A stretch of DNA of 64,000 nt. Origin: Kitagawia praeruptora (taxonomy: Eukaryota; Streptophyta; Magnoliopsida; Apiales; Apiaceae). The notes under the pieces are model-generated. The model did not search any database. It was not told where the DNA came from and saw only the letters and a list, made by a program, of their open reading frames with translations. A program made the position numbers and the translations under genes. The stretch's first letter is position 1. Each line of letters begins with the position of its first letter. Below, piece by piece: positions 10,368-20,276 of the stretch. Location of the stretch: assembly GCA_037693485.1 (NCBI GenBank), contig CM075345.1:1505501-1569500 (forward strand). Reading direction: 5' to 3'.

Positions 10368-10595
10368 ATGGGAACCCTCTTTCCTAAATTCAAAAGTAAA
10401 AATGTACCAAAAGGCCACTTTGCTGTTTATGTCGGAGAAACTGAAAGGAAGAGATTCACAGTTCCATTGTCATGTCTAAAGCATCGTTCATTCCAAAAGT
10501 TGTTAAAGCGGGCCGAAGAAGAGTTTGGCTATGATCCGTGCAATGTGGAAACGTTCATCAGTGTGACTTGCAGTTTAACTTCCTCCAAATCGTGA
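10368..10595 (+). CDS. SAUR-like gene with internal deletion (75 aa)
   Basis: The ORF opens with MGTLFPKFKSKNVPKGHFAV, then YVGETERKRFTVPLS, FQKLLKRAEEEFGYD, and passes directly to PCNVETFISVTCSL. SAUR proteins normally carry HPMGGLTI between these last blocks. That most conserved motif is missing, which fits an in-frame loss of about nine codons. The start, the frame and the C-terminal tail are otherwise normal. It is the only SAUR on the plus strand here and is a distant paralogue of its neighbours, with another N-terminus and tail. It is either a decaying gene or a shortened but expressed protein; the sequence cannot decide. Confidence 0.65.
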   Translation: MGTLFPKFKSKNVPKGHFAVYVGETERKRFTVPLSCLKHRSFQKLLKRAEEEFGYDPCNVETFISVTCSLTSSKS

Positions 10596-11224
10596 AGTAA
10601 TACAATGTAAATGCTTAGACATTTAAAACAAAGTTCGTTATATGTATAATTTATCATAGTATTTAGTGAAGAAATCTGATTTTAGTTATTTATATAACTT
10701 TGCCGCACTGGCAAGTCATATGACTATATATACATATCTTATGCAAATTCCTATGAACGAGAATGTGCCTAATCAAAGTAAGTATCAATAGAGTCATATT
10801 AAGAAATGAACGCCAAACATGATAATCTGGTAGAGATTTATTACGGCTGCTACCGACAAATATAGCTTCTACATTTTTACTACAATCGATTTGAGTTTGG
10901 AAGTGTCTACGAGTATAACAGCTGATTTGAATGGACACTGCAATATGATAATCTTATGTGTTTTTATTACCAGTGAATTTATTGATATATTTAACATATC
11001 TGCAAATGGGACTTCGTTTAAGATCAAGTTGAATATGAGTGAAAACAAAAATGTTCCATGTCAAGAAACTGCTGAAAATTTCAACAAAACTTTTCTTACA
11101 GAAAAGAAATTAGTACACCCAACCATAGTTATTACTTCAGGGCAAAAAAGAAAGGAAACAACTGTGTTATGATCACTTCTGTACATGTTGGAGTAAGTAA
11201 AAAAGCTGTAGCATCTATCCTAAC
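10596..11224. other. intergenic, start of duplication unit B
   Basis: No gene is recognised. From about 10660 the sequence matches the stretch beginning at 8391 (gtgaagaaatct, gccgcact), so it is downstream flank of the minus-strand SAUR that follows. Confidence 0.4.
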
Positions 11225-11527
11225 TCATACTCCCCTTAAGCGGGAAGTGAGATCAAGGAATATATCGTCTCTGCAGTGTATTGTAAGTCCACCATTAGGA
11301 TGATGAAAGCCATATTCTTCCTCGGCTTGACTTAACAAGTTTTGAAAAGAAGATTTGCTTAAGAATGACAACGGAATCACGAACCGTTTCTTCTCTTGTT
11401 CTCCAACATAGACTGCAAAATAACCCTTTGGTACATCTGACACTGTAGAACCTGTATGCCTGGAAGTGAAGGAAGATCGTCGAAAAATTTGTTTAGCTTG
11501 ATCAATAAGAAGCATACGAATAGCCAT
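11225..11527 (-). CDS. SAUR family protein (100 aa), intact
   Basis: This is a full-length SAUR starting MAIRMLLIDQAKQIFRRS, with core DVPKGYFAVYVGEQEKKRFV, then FQNLLSQAEEEYGFHHPNGG, LTIHC and a C-terminal DLTSRL. It shares most residues with the 8636-8926 paralogue and keeps the usual MAIR start. Its coding sequence is undamaged, but a hAT element lies only 50 bp upstream of the ATG, between the ATG and the TATA box at 12783-12790. The transcript leader would therefore be more than 1.1 kb longer and rich in CpG. One core residue differs from most relatives (LTIHC for LTIPC). The role is as for other SAURs: auxin-linked growth through PP2C.D inhibition. Confidence 0.92.
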   Translation of the reverse strand: MAIRMLLIDQAKQIFRRSSFTSRHTGSTVSDVPKGYFAVYVGEQEKKRFVIPLSFLSKSSFQNLLSQAEEEYGFHHPNGGLTIHCRDDIFLDLTSRLRGV

Positions 11528-11576
11528 CGATATCTGAAGAATGAATAAGAAATTATAATCTCTTAGACTTGATAAT

Positions 11577-12714
11577 TAGGGATGTAATTTAAACCGAGCC
11601 GGCTCGAACTCGACTCGAGCTCGACTCGAAAAAATGGGCTCGACTCAGCTCGAACTCGTTATCGAGCTCGAGTTCGAACATGTTTTCGGGCTCGATTAAA
11701 AACTCGAGTCGAGCTGAGTTTTTTGGAGCTCGACTCGAGCTCGACTCGATAAACTCGAACTATATATGAAAATTACTTTTAAACTTAAATTGATTTTTTT
11801 TCATATGTTATGTGCAATATTATATTATTAGTATAATTAGTAAAATTTTGAATTAAATTTGTTCTAATATGAGAATATGAGATATTTATTTATACATCTT
11901 TATAAATAGTTTATAAAAAATTTATTGTAAAATTTAAATTGATAATTATTATTTTTAGTTATTAGCTCTTTTTATTTTAAAATGCAAAACTTACATTTCA
12001 AATATTTTTTAAGAAATTTAATTTTAAAAAACGAGAAGAAATAATATAGCATAGTACATCATCAAATGTCACCTTACCTAGTGCCAAAAATCAAAATAAT
12101 AATTGATTCCAATGTTATAAAAAATTGATGAACGTGCAGTAGATTATGGATGAGTTTACTAGTTAAATGCTTAAATATTTAAATGCATAATTTGTACTAA
12201 AGATATAATTTATCCATAAATATAAGAATAAACTAAAAGTTTACTTAATTGATTGGAAAAGTTGATTATCGAAATCATAAAATATAAAATTTCGAAAGTT
12301 TATTGTCATTTAAAATTAGGGAAATAATATAACAAATAGTTTCATGGAGCTTAAGTCAAAACTCGAAAACTCGACAAGAACCCGATAAACTCGAAAACTC
12401 GAAAACTCGGTAAGAACTCGAAAACTCGGTAAAAACTCGAAAAACTCAAAAAATTCGATAAAACTCGATAAGCTCGAAAACTCGAAAACTCGATAAAAGC
12501 TCGAAAACTCGTTTAAAAACTCGATAAGCTCGAAAGCTCGGTTAAAAACTCGATAAGCTCGATAACAGCTCGAACTCGACTCGTGTAGTAAACGAGTCAA
12601 GTTCGAACACAAATTACAGGCTCGATAAATTTTAGGCTCGACTCGACTCGTGAAAAAAAAGCTCGAACTCGAAAAAAAAAGCTCGAACTCGACTCGACTC
12701 GAATTACATCCATA
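11577..12714. mobile_element. non-autonomous hAT element (1138 bp) with CTCGA repeats
   Basis: A perfect 8-bp target duplication TTGATAAT flanks the element (11569-11576 and 12715-12722). The terminal repeats are TAGGGATGTAATT on the left and, inverted, TATGGATGTAATT on the right, close to the Ac/Ds-type end TAGGGATGAAA. Both subterminal regions (about 11600-11760 and 12355-12705) are packed with CTCGA/TCGAG words, probably transposase-binding sites. The middle is AT-rich and without transposase. An apparent 180-codon frame at the right end is only low-complexity CTCGA read through. Confidence 0.9.
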
Positions 12715-12782
12715 TTGATAATTGAAGAACCTTAGATAGTTGTGCTTGATAGTTTTGACGAGTATCGAATGAATTGCAAGTG

Positions 12783-12790
12783 TATATATA
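12783..12790 (-). promoter_or_regulatory. TATA box of the 11225-11527 SAUR gene, displaced by the hAT element
   Basis: TATATATA sits in the same flanking context as the TATA box of the paralogue. Without the hAT element and its target duplication it would lie about 110 bp from the ATG; now the distance is about 1.26 kb. Confidence 0.6.
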
Positions 12791-13868
12791 GATGCACTTT
12801 GTAAGTGCAGGTACCTTACTTGTGGGGTTAGTGATAAACAAAAATATATGGAGTTCACATGGCTCTATTTTGCAATCAAGGAGAACCGACAATGTGTATA
12901 GGTAGATTAATAATTGATTAGCTGTTTATTAGGACTATTAAGGAACATGTTTCAGATATATAAGATATGAATTTATACGATATAGTTATCTTAGATATCT
13001 ATTTATCAACATTAAAAGACTTTAATTATATGGCAAAATGTATCGAACTGCTAATATGCAGAGGAGTTTGACATAGTCAATTTAAGAAGAAACACTGGCA
13101 TTTTGTTACATATGGTTTTGCCTCCTCACAACAACATAAGCAATTATGTAGGGCTTCTGATGAATTGGTCATCTGAGTCAGTTAAATAATTCTAACAACT
13201 GGTAATCAACATGGCAATGTCTACACTATAATAGCTGAACATTTTATTTCATTTTGCAACAGGGGCCCTGAAATTGACATGTCTTGACCAAGCAATTCCT
13301 ATTTTTCTTATCTTATGGTACTGCTAGAGTACTCTAAGAATGGTTCTATTTATCTTCAAAACTCATTGCAAATATGCTTTAATTTGTCACTGGCTTACCC
13401 AATTAGATAATTGCCTGCCACTATGGAAAATTCTGAAGGCTAATCACCGATAGGTTAACTAGGACTCGCAAACTAAACATTTAATTGTATAAGAAAATAA
13501 TTTTGAATATCTTACCATTGAAATCTGTAAGAACTACCAAACTGGATCCAACAATTACAATTTATATTTGGATACTCAGTCATTTGTTACCTGTAGTACT
13601 AACAAAATTTATTAACTGCATCAAACTTTAAATTTATGGTTAAAGCAGTTCTGCATCTGTTACTTGTTTTTTATCAAGTTGTTTAAGAATGCAAAAAAGG
13701 ATGAAATATGATATGTCATGAAACCGTAGAATATTTCATTGAAATTTTTCTTACAAAAAAGAAAGTACAGTCAGTCCTAATTAATTACTTGAGGTGAAAA
13801 GTAAAATGTGCGATAATCGCTTCTGTACATATAGTAGTTAGTAATAAATTTGGAGCATCAATCATAAC

Positions 13869-14109
13869 TCATAATGTCCCCAAGCGAGAAGTGAGGTCAA
13901 GGAATATATCTTCACTGCAAGGTATTGTAAGTCCACCCATAGGATGATTATACCCGTATTCTTCCTCACCTTGAATTAACAAGTCTTGAAAAGATGATTT
14001 GTTTAAAAATGAAACTGGAATCACGAAACGCTTCTTTTCCTCTTCTCCCACATAAATTGCAAAGCGACCCTTTGGTACATCTATGACTGTCGAAGGTGGA
14101 ATCTTGGCA
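13869..14109 (-). pseudogene. SAUR gene cut by the CACTA element
   Basis: In frame from the CACTA boundary the fragment reads KIPPSTVIDVPKGRFAIYVG, then EEEKKRFVIPVSF, FQDLLIQGEEEYGYNHPMGG, LTIPC, DLTSRLGTL and a stop at 13869. The N-terminal 20-25 residues expected of a SAUR are absent because the CACTA terminus begins at 14110. A short ATG-initiated frame of 60 codons remains (14051), but it lacks the first half of the conserved core. The missing 5' end should lie at the other side of the CACTA element, outside this window or lost. Confidence 0.85.
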
Positions 14110-14660
14110 CACTACGCCAAATCTGCTATCAGACAACACTGATCAGACAACACTCTGCAAAAAAAGTGTTGCCCGAAAAGATCAGACAACGGTTCCCGTG
14201 TTCAAGAAAACAAAGTATTGTCTGATCCCAGTTTTTATAACGAGCAAAAAACCATTGTCTATTAGATGAAGTCAGACAACGGTATTTAAAATGTAGTGTT
14301 GCACATATTTCTTATATAGACAACAATTTTCCGGAACCATTGTCTGAAAATGTTTCAGACAAGAGCACACAAAACTGTTGTTAGAAGGAGACGATAGTTT
14401 TTCTGATCCGTTGTTTGAGTTTAATTCAAACAACACACAGAAAATACAGTTGTCTGACTCTCGCCATTCATACGACGGTTTTTGGGACTTTTGTTGGAAT
14501 CAGACAACAGTTTTTCTGTTACTGTTGTGTAACATTTGTTCAAACAATAGTTTTTTATAGTGTTGTCTGAGTTAAAGCTATCAGACAACCCTTTTAGGCT
14601 AATTGTCTTTTGTTGATTAAGACAACGGTTTCTTGTTTAAAACCGTTGTCTGATTTACAG
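14110..14660. repeat. left subterminal repeats of the CACTA element
   Basis: Many copies of CAGACAAC(GGTT) occur in both orientations, the usual transposase-binding array. The innermost pair forms a perfect 12-bp hairpin, AGACAACGGTTT (14620-14631) with its complement at 14640-14651. No gene is present. Confidence 0.8.
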
Positions 14661-14853
14661 GATACAGAAAAAATTGAAAATGGAGCCAACCTGCTCACAA
14701 TACAAATGCAAACCAACATAATCAATCTACTTTTGTCAGTTAGCCAACATACCAAACAACAGTAGCTTATAAACCATTTATTACATCACAAAAGTTCCAA
14801 AGAAAAGTTATGATCATAGTTATAATTAATTCAAACACGAATAAAATTTTACA

Positions 14854-17800
14854 TCACAAAAGTTCTATTAGCTCATCTACACCATCTCGAATATAACTAG
14901 CCATGTCCTCATCATCATCATCCGGTAGGTTGGGTACAAAGAATTCATTCTCAAGTTCAACTTCTACGGATCCCTCATTTTCATCTTCATAATTTTTTTT
15001 TCGGGTAGCTTCAACACAACGGACCATAACTTATCAAGGGGATCGTCGATATAACAAACCTGCTTCACATGTTTTCCTAACATAAATGGATCATTCAAAA
15101 ACCCCAACCTGTTCAAATTAACCAATGTGTACCCCAAGTCATCGACCTTAATTCCTTTGTTCATATCTACCCACTTACAACGAAATATTGGAATCCTAAA
15201 GTTACAATAGTCCAACTCCCATATATTTTTTATGACACCATAAAATGTATGTGACAAATGCTCTATTTTTTTATCCTTGCCCTGCACGAGCATTGTATCG
15301 GCCTCTACACAAACACCGCTGCATTGAACTTGCCGTGTATCATCACGGTCTTTAGTACTGTAGGTAACACCATCCATTTTGTAGCCGCTGTATGTAGGAA
15401 CGTCCTTGTTGGGGCCATCTGCAATCCACCTTATCTCATCTTGTACCTCATTACCATCAAACAAATCAGAAGCAATCTGCCAAAAAATACATATTAGTTG
15501 AAAAATGATTTGTGTGAGCAACGCAGTTTAAAAACATGCACAAAAATATTATGAAAATGCACATAATACCTTATCTTTGAACCATTTCGGAAATGTCTCA
15601 TTTTGCTTGTTTTTTAGCCACATTTCATCATTTTCATGATCTGAATAGGTGGTCATCAAAATTGACATGTGTTCACTGCCCACAATGGTAGAAAATAATT
15701 AGAATGACTTCCTATAAATTCTGCAAAATTATAATTTCACGACTTACTGAAAATATGGCATAATGGCAGTTGTATTTTGTAGTACACATAAATGCGCTAC
15801 ATGCAAATCAGTGCTGCTCGGGTTTACCATTGTTGCGCCAGATAAAGGCCTGTAAGTAGAATCTTTTGTATGCCTACCAGTTTTCGGTACCCCGATAGTC
15901 GCTTCCTCGTGGTCCACCAAACACTCAACCCCCTCTTCCGCAATATAAGCCTCAGCAATACAACCTTCTGGATGAGCCCGATTCCTTATATATCCCTTAA
16001 ATGTCTTCATATACCTCTCAAAAGGATACATCCATCTTAGAAAAATTGGTCCGCAAAGCTCAACTTCTCGTACAAGATGAACCGAAAGATGAAACATGAT
16101 ATCAAACAAGGAAGGGGGGAAGTACTTTTCAAGTTGGCATAAAGTTTCTACTAACTGAGATTGCATTTTCTCTAACTTATCGACCTCAATAACTTTACTG
16201 CAAATGGCCTTAAAGAATAGACAAAACCGAATAACAGTGTTCCTAACCTGTTTTTGCAGCGATGACCGAATTGCAATGGGGAGCAGGTGATGCAAAATCA
16301 TATGACAGTCATGAGATTTCAAACCAGTAAGTCGAAGTGTTTCCATTGACACAAGACTCCTAATATTAGAACAAAATCCATCAGGCAACTTCATTCCGAG
16401 AAAGGAAGAGCAAACAACCTTTTTTTTTAGCATGAGTTAAATTCTAAGATGCTAACGGTAACTTATCCTTTTTTCCCGTATTTTTTGGCCGCAGCTCCAC
16501 ACGAATTCCCATTTCTGCCATGTCAAGACGAACAGTTTCTTTGTCTTTGGTCTTCTTTGGTATATTAAGAAAGGTACCAAGTAAAGCTTCACAAATATTT
16601 TTCTCGATGTGCATCACATCGAGAACATGCCTAACCGGCAAATATTTCCAATACACAAGCTGAAAAAATATAGAAACTTTCTTCCAAATTGGCCGAGGAT
16701 CACCTTTCTTTAAGTGAGGCTGGCGTTGTGTCTTACCATAAACATGTCCGTTCAAATGTTGTACTCTTTGAAGCACATGCTCTCCGGTTAATGGAAGTGG
16801 AGCAGTTTCTTTTTCAATGGTGTTATCAAATTTTTTTTTCTGTCGCCGATATGGATGATCACGGGCCAACCACCTCCGATGTCTGAGAAACACACACTTA
16901 CGGTAATTAACCAGCCTAGTAGCTTTTGTTTCATCAACACAAATTGTACAACCATTATACCCTTTCACAACATTTCCGGACAAGTTACCATAGGCCGGAT
17001 AGTCACTTATTGTCCATAACAAAATGGCTTTAAGCAAAAAGTGCTCCTTTTTTAATGCATCATAAACATGTGTCCTACTCCATAACTTTTGTAAATCTTG
17101 AATAAGTGGTTGAAAAAACACATCAATATCATTGCCGGGTTCCTTGGGTCCGGATATCAACAAACATAGCATGATATACTTCCTCTTCATACAAAGCCAT
17201 GGTGGTAGATTGTAGATTGTCATCAAAACTGGCCAACAAGAATAATCAATATTTGTGGTATGAAACGGATTGAATCCATCCGACGATAAAGCTAGCCGAA
17301 GGTTTCTACAATCTGAAGAAAAATCTGGCCATTTTGCATCAACTTCCTTCCATGTTTTTGAATCTGCCGGATGTCTCATTTTGCCATCTTTTATTCTCTC
17401 TGAATCGTGCCATGTCAAATCCTTGGTTGTTTGAGGTGAACTGAACAAATTCTTTAAACGTGGTATCAAAGGAAAATACCACAGAACCTTTGCAGGAGTC
17501 CCTTCCAATTCATCCCCTTTTTTGTTTAATTTCCATCTAGAAGCTTGACAAATGCGGCACCTTGTCTCATCTTCATCTCTCTCTCCACGATATAATAGAC
17601 AATCATTAGGGCAAGCGTGTATTCTCTCATAATCCATGCCTAAAACACACAAGCTTTTCTTGGCTTCACTGAATGAAGAAGGTAATGTGTTGCCTTCTGG
17701 GAGCATAGACCCGACCAAAAGTAGAATTTCAGAGAAGCCACAATCAGATATTTGATATTTTGCTTTGATGTTGTATAACTTTACTAAATCCTTCATCTTT

Positions 17801-18207
17801 GAAAATCCTTCGCATCCTGGATAAAGAGGTTCATGTTCAGATTGAACATGGTTAAATATATCTGAGTCTAGGGAAATATCATCGTTACCATCAATATTCT
17901 GATCTGTATTCATCGATTGCTGATGCACAGATTGAGAACTGTCGGTCCCTTCCGTCGAAGGCTGACTTCCTTCTTCATTTGTTTCTCCGTGCCAAATCCA
18001 ACACTTGTAGGTCTTATCGATACCATTTTGGAAAAGATGATCCCTCACTATCCGAGCTTTCCATGATTTACTATGTGCGCATTTCATACATGGACAACTA
18101 ATTTTATCTTCATTATATCCGTTCTCAAATGCAAACATCAACAAGTCTTCAACTCCTTTTTGAAACTCTCTTGATCTTCTATCAGCCATCAACCAATCCC
18201 TGTCCAT
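14854..18207 (-). pseudogene. TNP2-type CACTA transposase, broken
   Basis: Exon 1 (18207 to 16444 region) starts MDRDWLMADRRSREF and holds the transposase-associated zinc region (CPCMKC) and the Transposase_21 core (CPNDCLLYRGERDE, HVLDVMHIEKNICEALLGT). The DUF4218 part (16433-15748) includes GLKSHDCHMILHHLLPIAIR. A small exon at 15570-15675 encodes EHMSILMTTYS and FPKWFKDK; its neighbours have GTAAGT (15747-15742) and GCAG splice sites. The last exon from 15476 is the DUF4216 domain (DEIRWIADGPNKDV). The frame breaks three times: a TAG at 16444-16446, a shift in an A9 run at 16423-16431, and another in an A9 run at 14993-15001. After the last shift the frame continues to the natural stop at 14854. 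No TNP1-like second protein is recognised. Confidence 0.85.
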
Positions 18208-19180
18208 CTAATTCAAAAAAAGCATGGATTACATAAGGCACACCTAGGAGGAATGTAATGCAGTTTAATTAATTAAAACAGAGCATTCAAATTAACTAGC
18301 AATTCCAACTACTAGCATAACTTGCATTAAAATTTAACAGATAAAGCTTTCTCTACTAGTTTATTATAATAAATACAAATTTGACAAATTTGGCTGTGTT
18401 TGGGTTGGATTAAGTATCAAGATATTGATTTTGCTTGATTTAACATTAACACAACCTCCTCATAATTTGCACATAAAATCCAATTTAGAGCATTCAAATT
18501 TGCCCTGTACTGCCAAATTAAGAGCATTCAAAATCTTAACAATAATTAAGAAAACTCAGAGCAAATAATTAACCATAAATCAAATTTTGATAATCATACC
18601 ACAGTAGGAACAATTCAATTTGATAATCCACACTTTTCCATAGTTCAAATAGAGATTGTACTTCAAAGCAAAGCTACTAAAGAGACAAAATCGAAGCTAA
18701 GGAGAATACAAAATCAAAGCTAGAAAACAAAATAGAAGAACCACAGTTAACAAAATCAAAACTAAACAATGAATAAACTCACCACTTACCAAATCGAAGC
18801 TTGAGATGAATAAATCGAAGCTCCTAAGATCGATTGAGAAGCTGTGTTGGTCAACTGAGCTGCTGAGATGATGAAGCAGAGAAGAGATGACGAAGAAGAG
18901 CTTGAGCTTGAATATTGAAGCTACCACCGGAAGAAGAGATGACGAAGAAGAGATTGAGCTTGAAGCTACTACCACTAGGAAGAAGAGAAGAGATGACTGT
19001 GAGTTAGTTGGGTCTTCGATTTTGCCACTCAAATCGCTGGGTCTTCGATTTGGGGATTCTTCGATCTAGGGTTCTTAGATTTATGAGCGCTGCGTGCGTG
19101 TGTTTGTGTGTTTGCTGTAATGAAAATGATTTTATGTGTTTTAATGATTTATTAATATGTTTTAATGTTTTAATGATTTC
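18208..19180. other. upstream region of the CACTA transposase, no gene seen
   Basis: Nothing beyond AT-rich sequence and a run of gaagaagag-type purine repeats (about 18880-19000) is visible. The open frames there are low-complexity. It should contain the promoter and leader of the transposase gene, but I cannot place a TATA box with confidence. Confidence 0.4.
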
Positions 19181-19189
19181 TTTTATTCA

Positions 19190-19365
19190 TACAACGGTTT
19201 TTTAAATATGCAAAGGGTTGTCGGAAAGCATATTGAACAACAGAATGTCAAATATTTCTGTTGTCTGAATTACACAACGATATTTTCGAAAAAAGACTTG
19301 TTTGCGGTGCTTTAACACAACAGTTTTGGCGGCAAAACCGTTGTCTTTATTTTCCAGCTATTTAA
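19190..19365. repeat. right subterminal-like repeats of the CACTA element
   Basis: TTGTCTGAATTACACAACG and an inverted pair AACAGTTTTG / CAAAACCGTT around GGCGG resemble the left subterminal region. No terminal inverted repeat follows. Confidence 0.55.
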
Positions 19366-19490
19366 ATCAATTTGTACCGTTTATACGGCTTCGAATGTGT
19401 TATTAAGTTGAAACATAATAACGTAAGACATTTTTGACCGTATTTACTTATACTTATTCGAATAATACATGGGTAATGTAAAATCCGTAT

Positions 19491-19512
19491 CACGTGTTAG
19501 GGTTTAGGGTTT
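19491..19512 (+). promoter_or_regulatory. G-box directly followed by a telo-box
   Basis: CACGTG (19491-19496) abuts TTAGGGTTTAGGGTTT (19497-19512), two units of the plant telomere-type repeat. Such telo-boxes are known promoter elements of growth genes. No gene follows; the copia LTR begins 97 bp away, so this may be a stranded host promoter or chance. Confidence 0.35.
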
Positions 19513-19608
19513 CGATAACTTTATTTTATCAAGAATTGCGAACACGAGACTGGTTGATATTTCATTTATATAAATAACAAATTTATTCGATATATGAACG
19601 ATATTTTC

Positions 19609-20123
19609 TGTTAGGTCGAATTCACAATAGTTAATCAAATACTGTATGAGTAACTTAACAAGAACACACTGTTTAATACTTAAAAACTGTTTGGAATTAA
19701 CAATTCCTCTCTCAGTGATGTAAAATATCACAAAGAGCTGCTTAGGTTACAATCAATGAATTTCTCAATGTTCGATTCCCTTCTAGGGTTAACCTAACTG
19801 TATTTATAAAACATACAGCTTCATACAATCAGTAATTGATTCTCCTATAATTAAGCTATACAATTGATATCAATCACGATTGCTCTAGTCTTCCAAGTCA
19901 ACTCAATCTCTTTGACAGCTTTCTAATCTTCAAAGATATTGCTTCCATACTTATCTTGTATCAATCTTCAAACACTGTTGACTCTTCAGACAATACCGCT
20001 ACAGAGTTTAACAATCTCTGTTGCGCTTCCAGTCAGTGTTTAGCTAAACTCTGACTTCTTCCAGCTAAACTCTGTTTTGTCACTATAGCTTCCAAACACT
20101 GTTCTCATCAATCATTTCTAACA
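19609..20123 (-). repeat. 3' LTR of copia copy 2 (515 bp)
   Basis: Termini, length, palindrome and TATA box (19801-19808 on the complement) correspond to the LTR of copy 1. The polypurine tract complement ATCTCCCCCAACTT follows at 20124-20137. The flanking bases on the left are ttttc (19604-19608). Confidence 0.9.
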
Positions 20124-20276
20124 ATCTCCCCCAACTTGTTCATTAGCAAGAATGTACAAGTTTACAGTAAATGATGATGTCAAAACAAATACAAAGTTTA
20201 CAGTGTTTAACATACAAAGAGAGTTTAAGCTATTACTTAACAATTTCTACAGTAAATAAGAAAATTCTTACAGACT

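Larger units (their letters stand above)
10660..13330. repeat. SAUR tandem duplication, unit B (enlarged by the hAT element)
   Basis: This is the counterpart of 8391-9720, with the hAT element inserted at 11577-12714. Without that element it would be near 1.5 kb. A third, more diverged unit starts near 13700 and holds the SAUR fragment at 13869-14109. The part at 12800-13868 contains no gene. Confidence 0.65.
14110..19608. mobile_element. CACTA (En/Spm-type) DNA transposon, right end not seen
   Basis: The left terminus CACTACGCCAAATCTGC begins at 14110, preceded by gca (candidate 3-bp target duplication). Subterminal TCAGACAAC/GTTGTCTGA repeats and a TNP2-type transposase on the minus strand confirm the class. 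Similar repeats reappear at about 19190-19365, but no TAGTG terminus is found before the copia LTR at 19609. The true right end is therefore either beyond the inserted copia element or deleted, and the right limit given is only the last base before that LTR. Confidence 0.8.

Noticed and set aside
12316..12858. 180-codon frame at the end of the hAT element
   Set aside because: It is a translation of CTCGA-type low-complexity repeats and crosses the element boundary.
18697..19069. Frames on both strands upstream of the CACTA transposase
   Set aside because: They arise from purine-rich gaagaagag repeats; no family resemblance and no partner exons.
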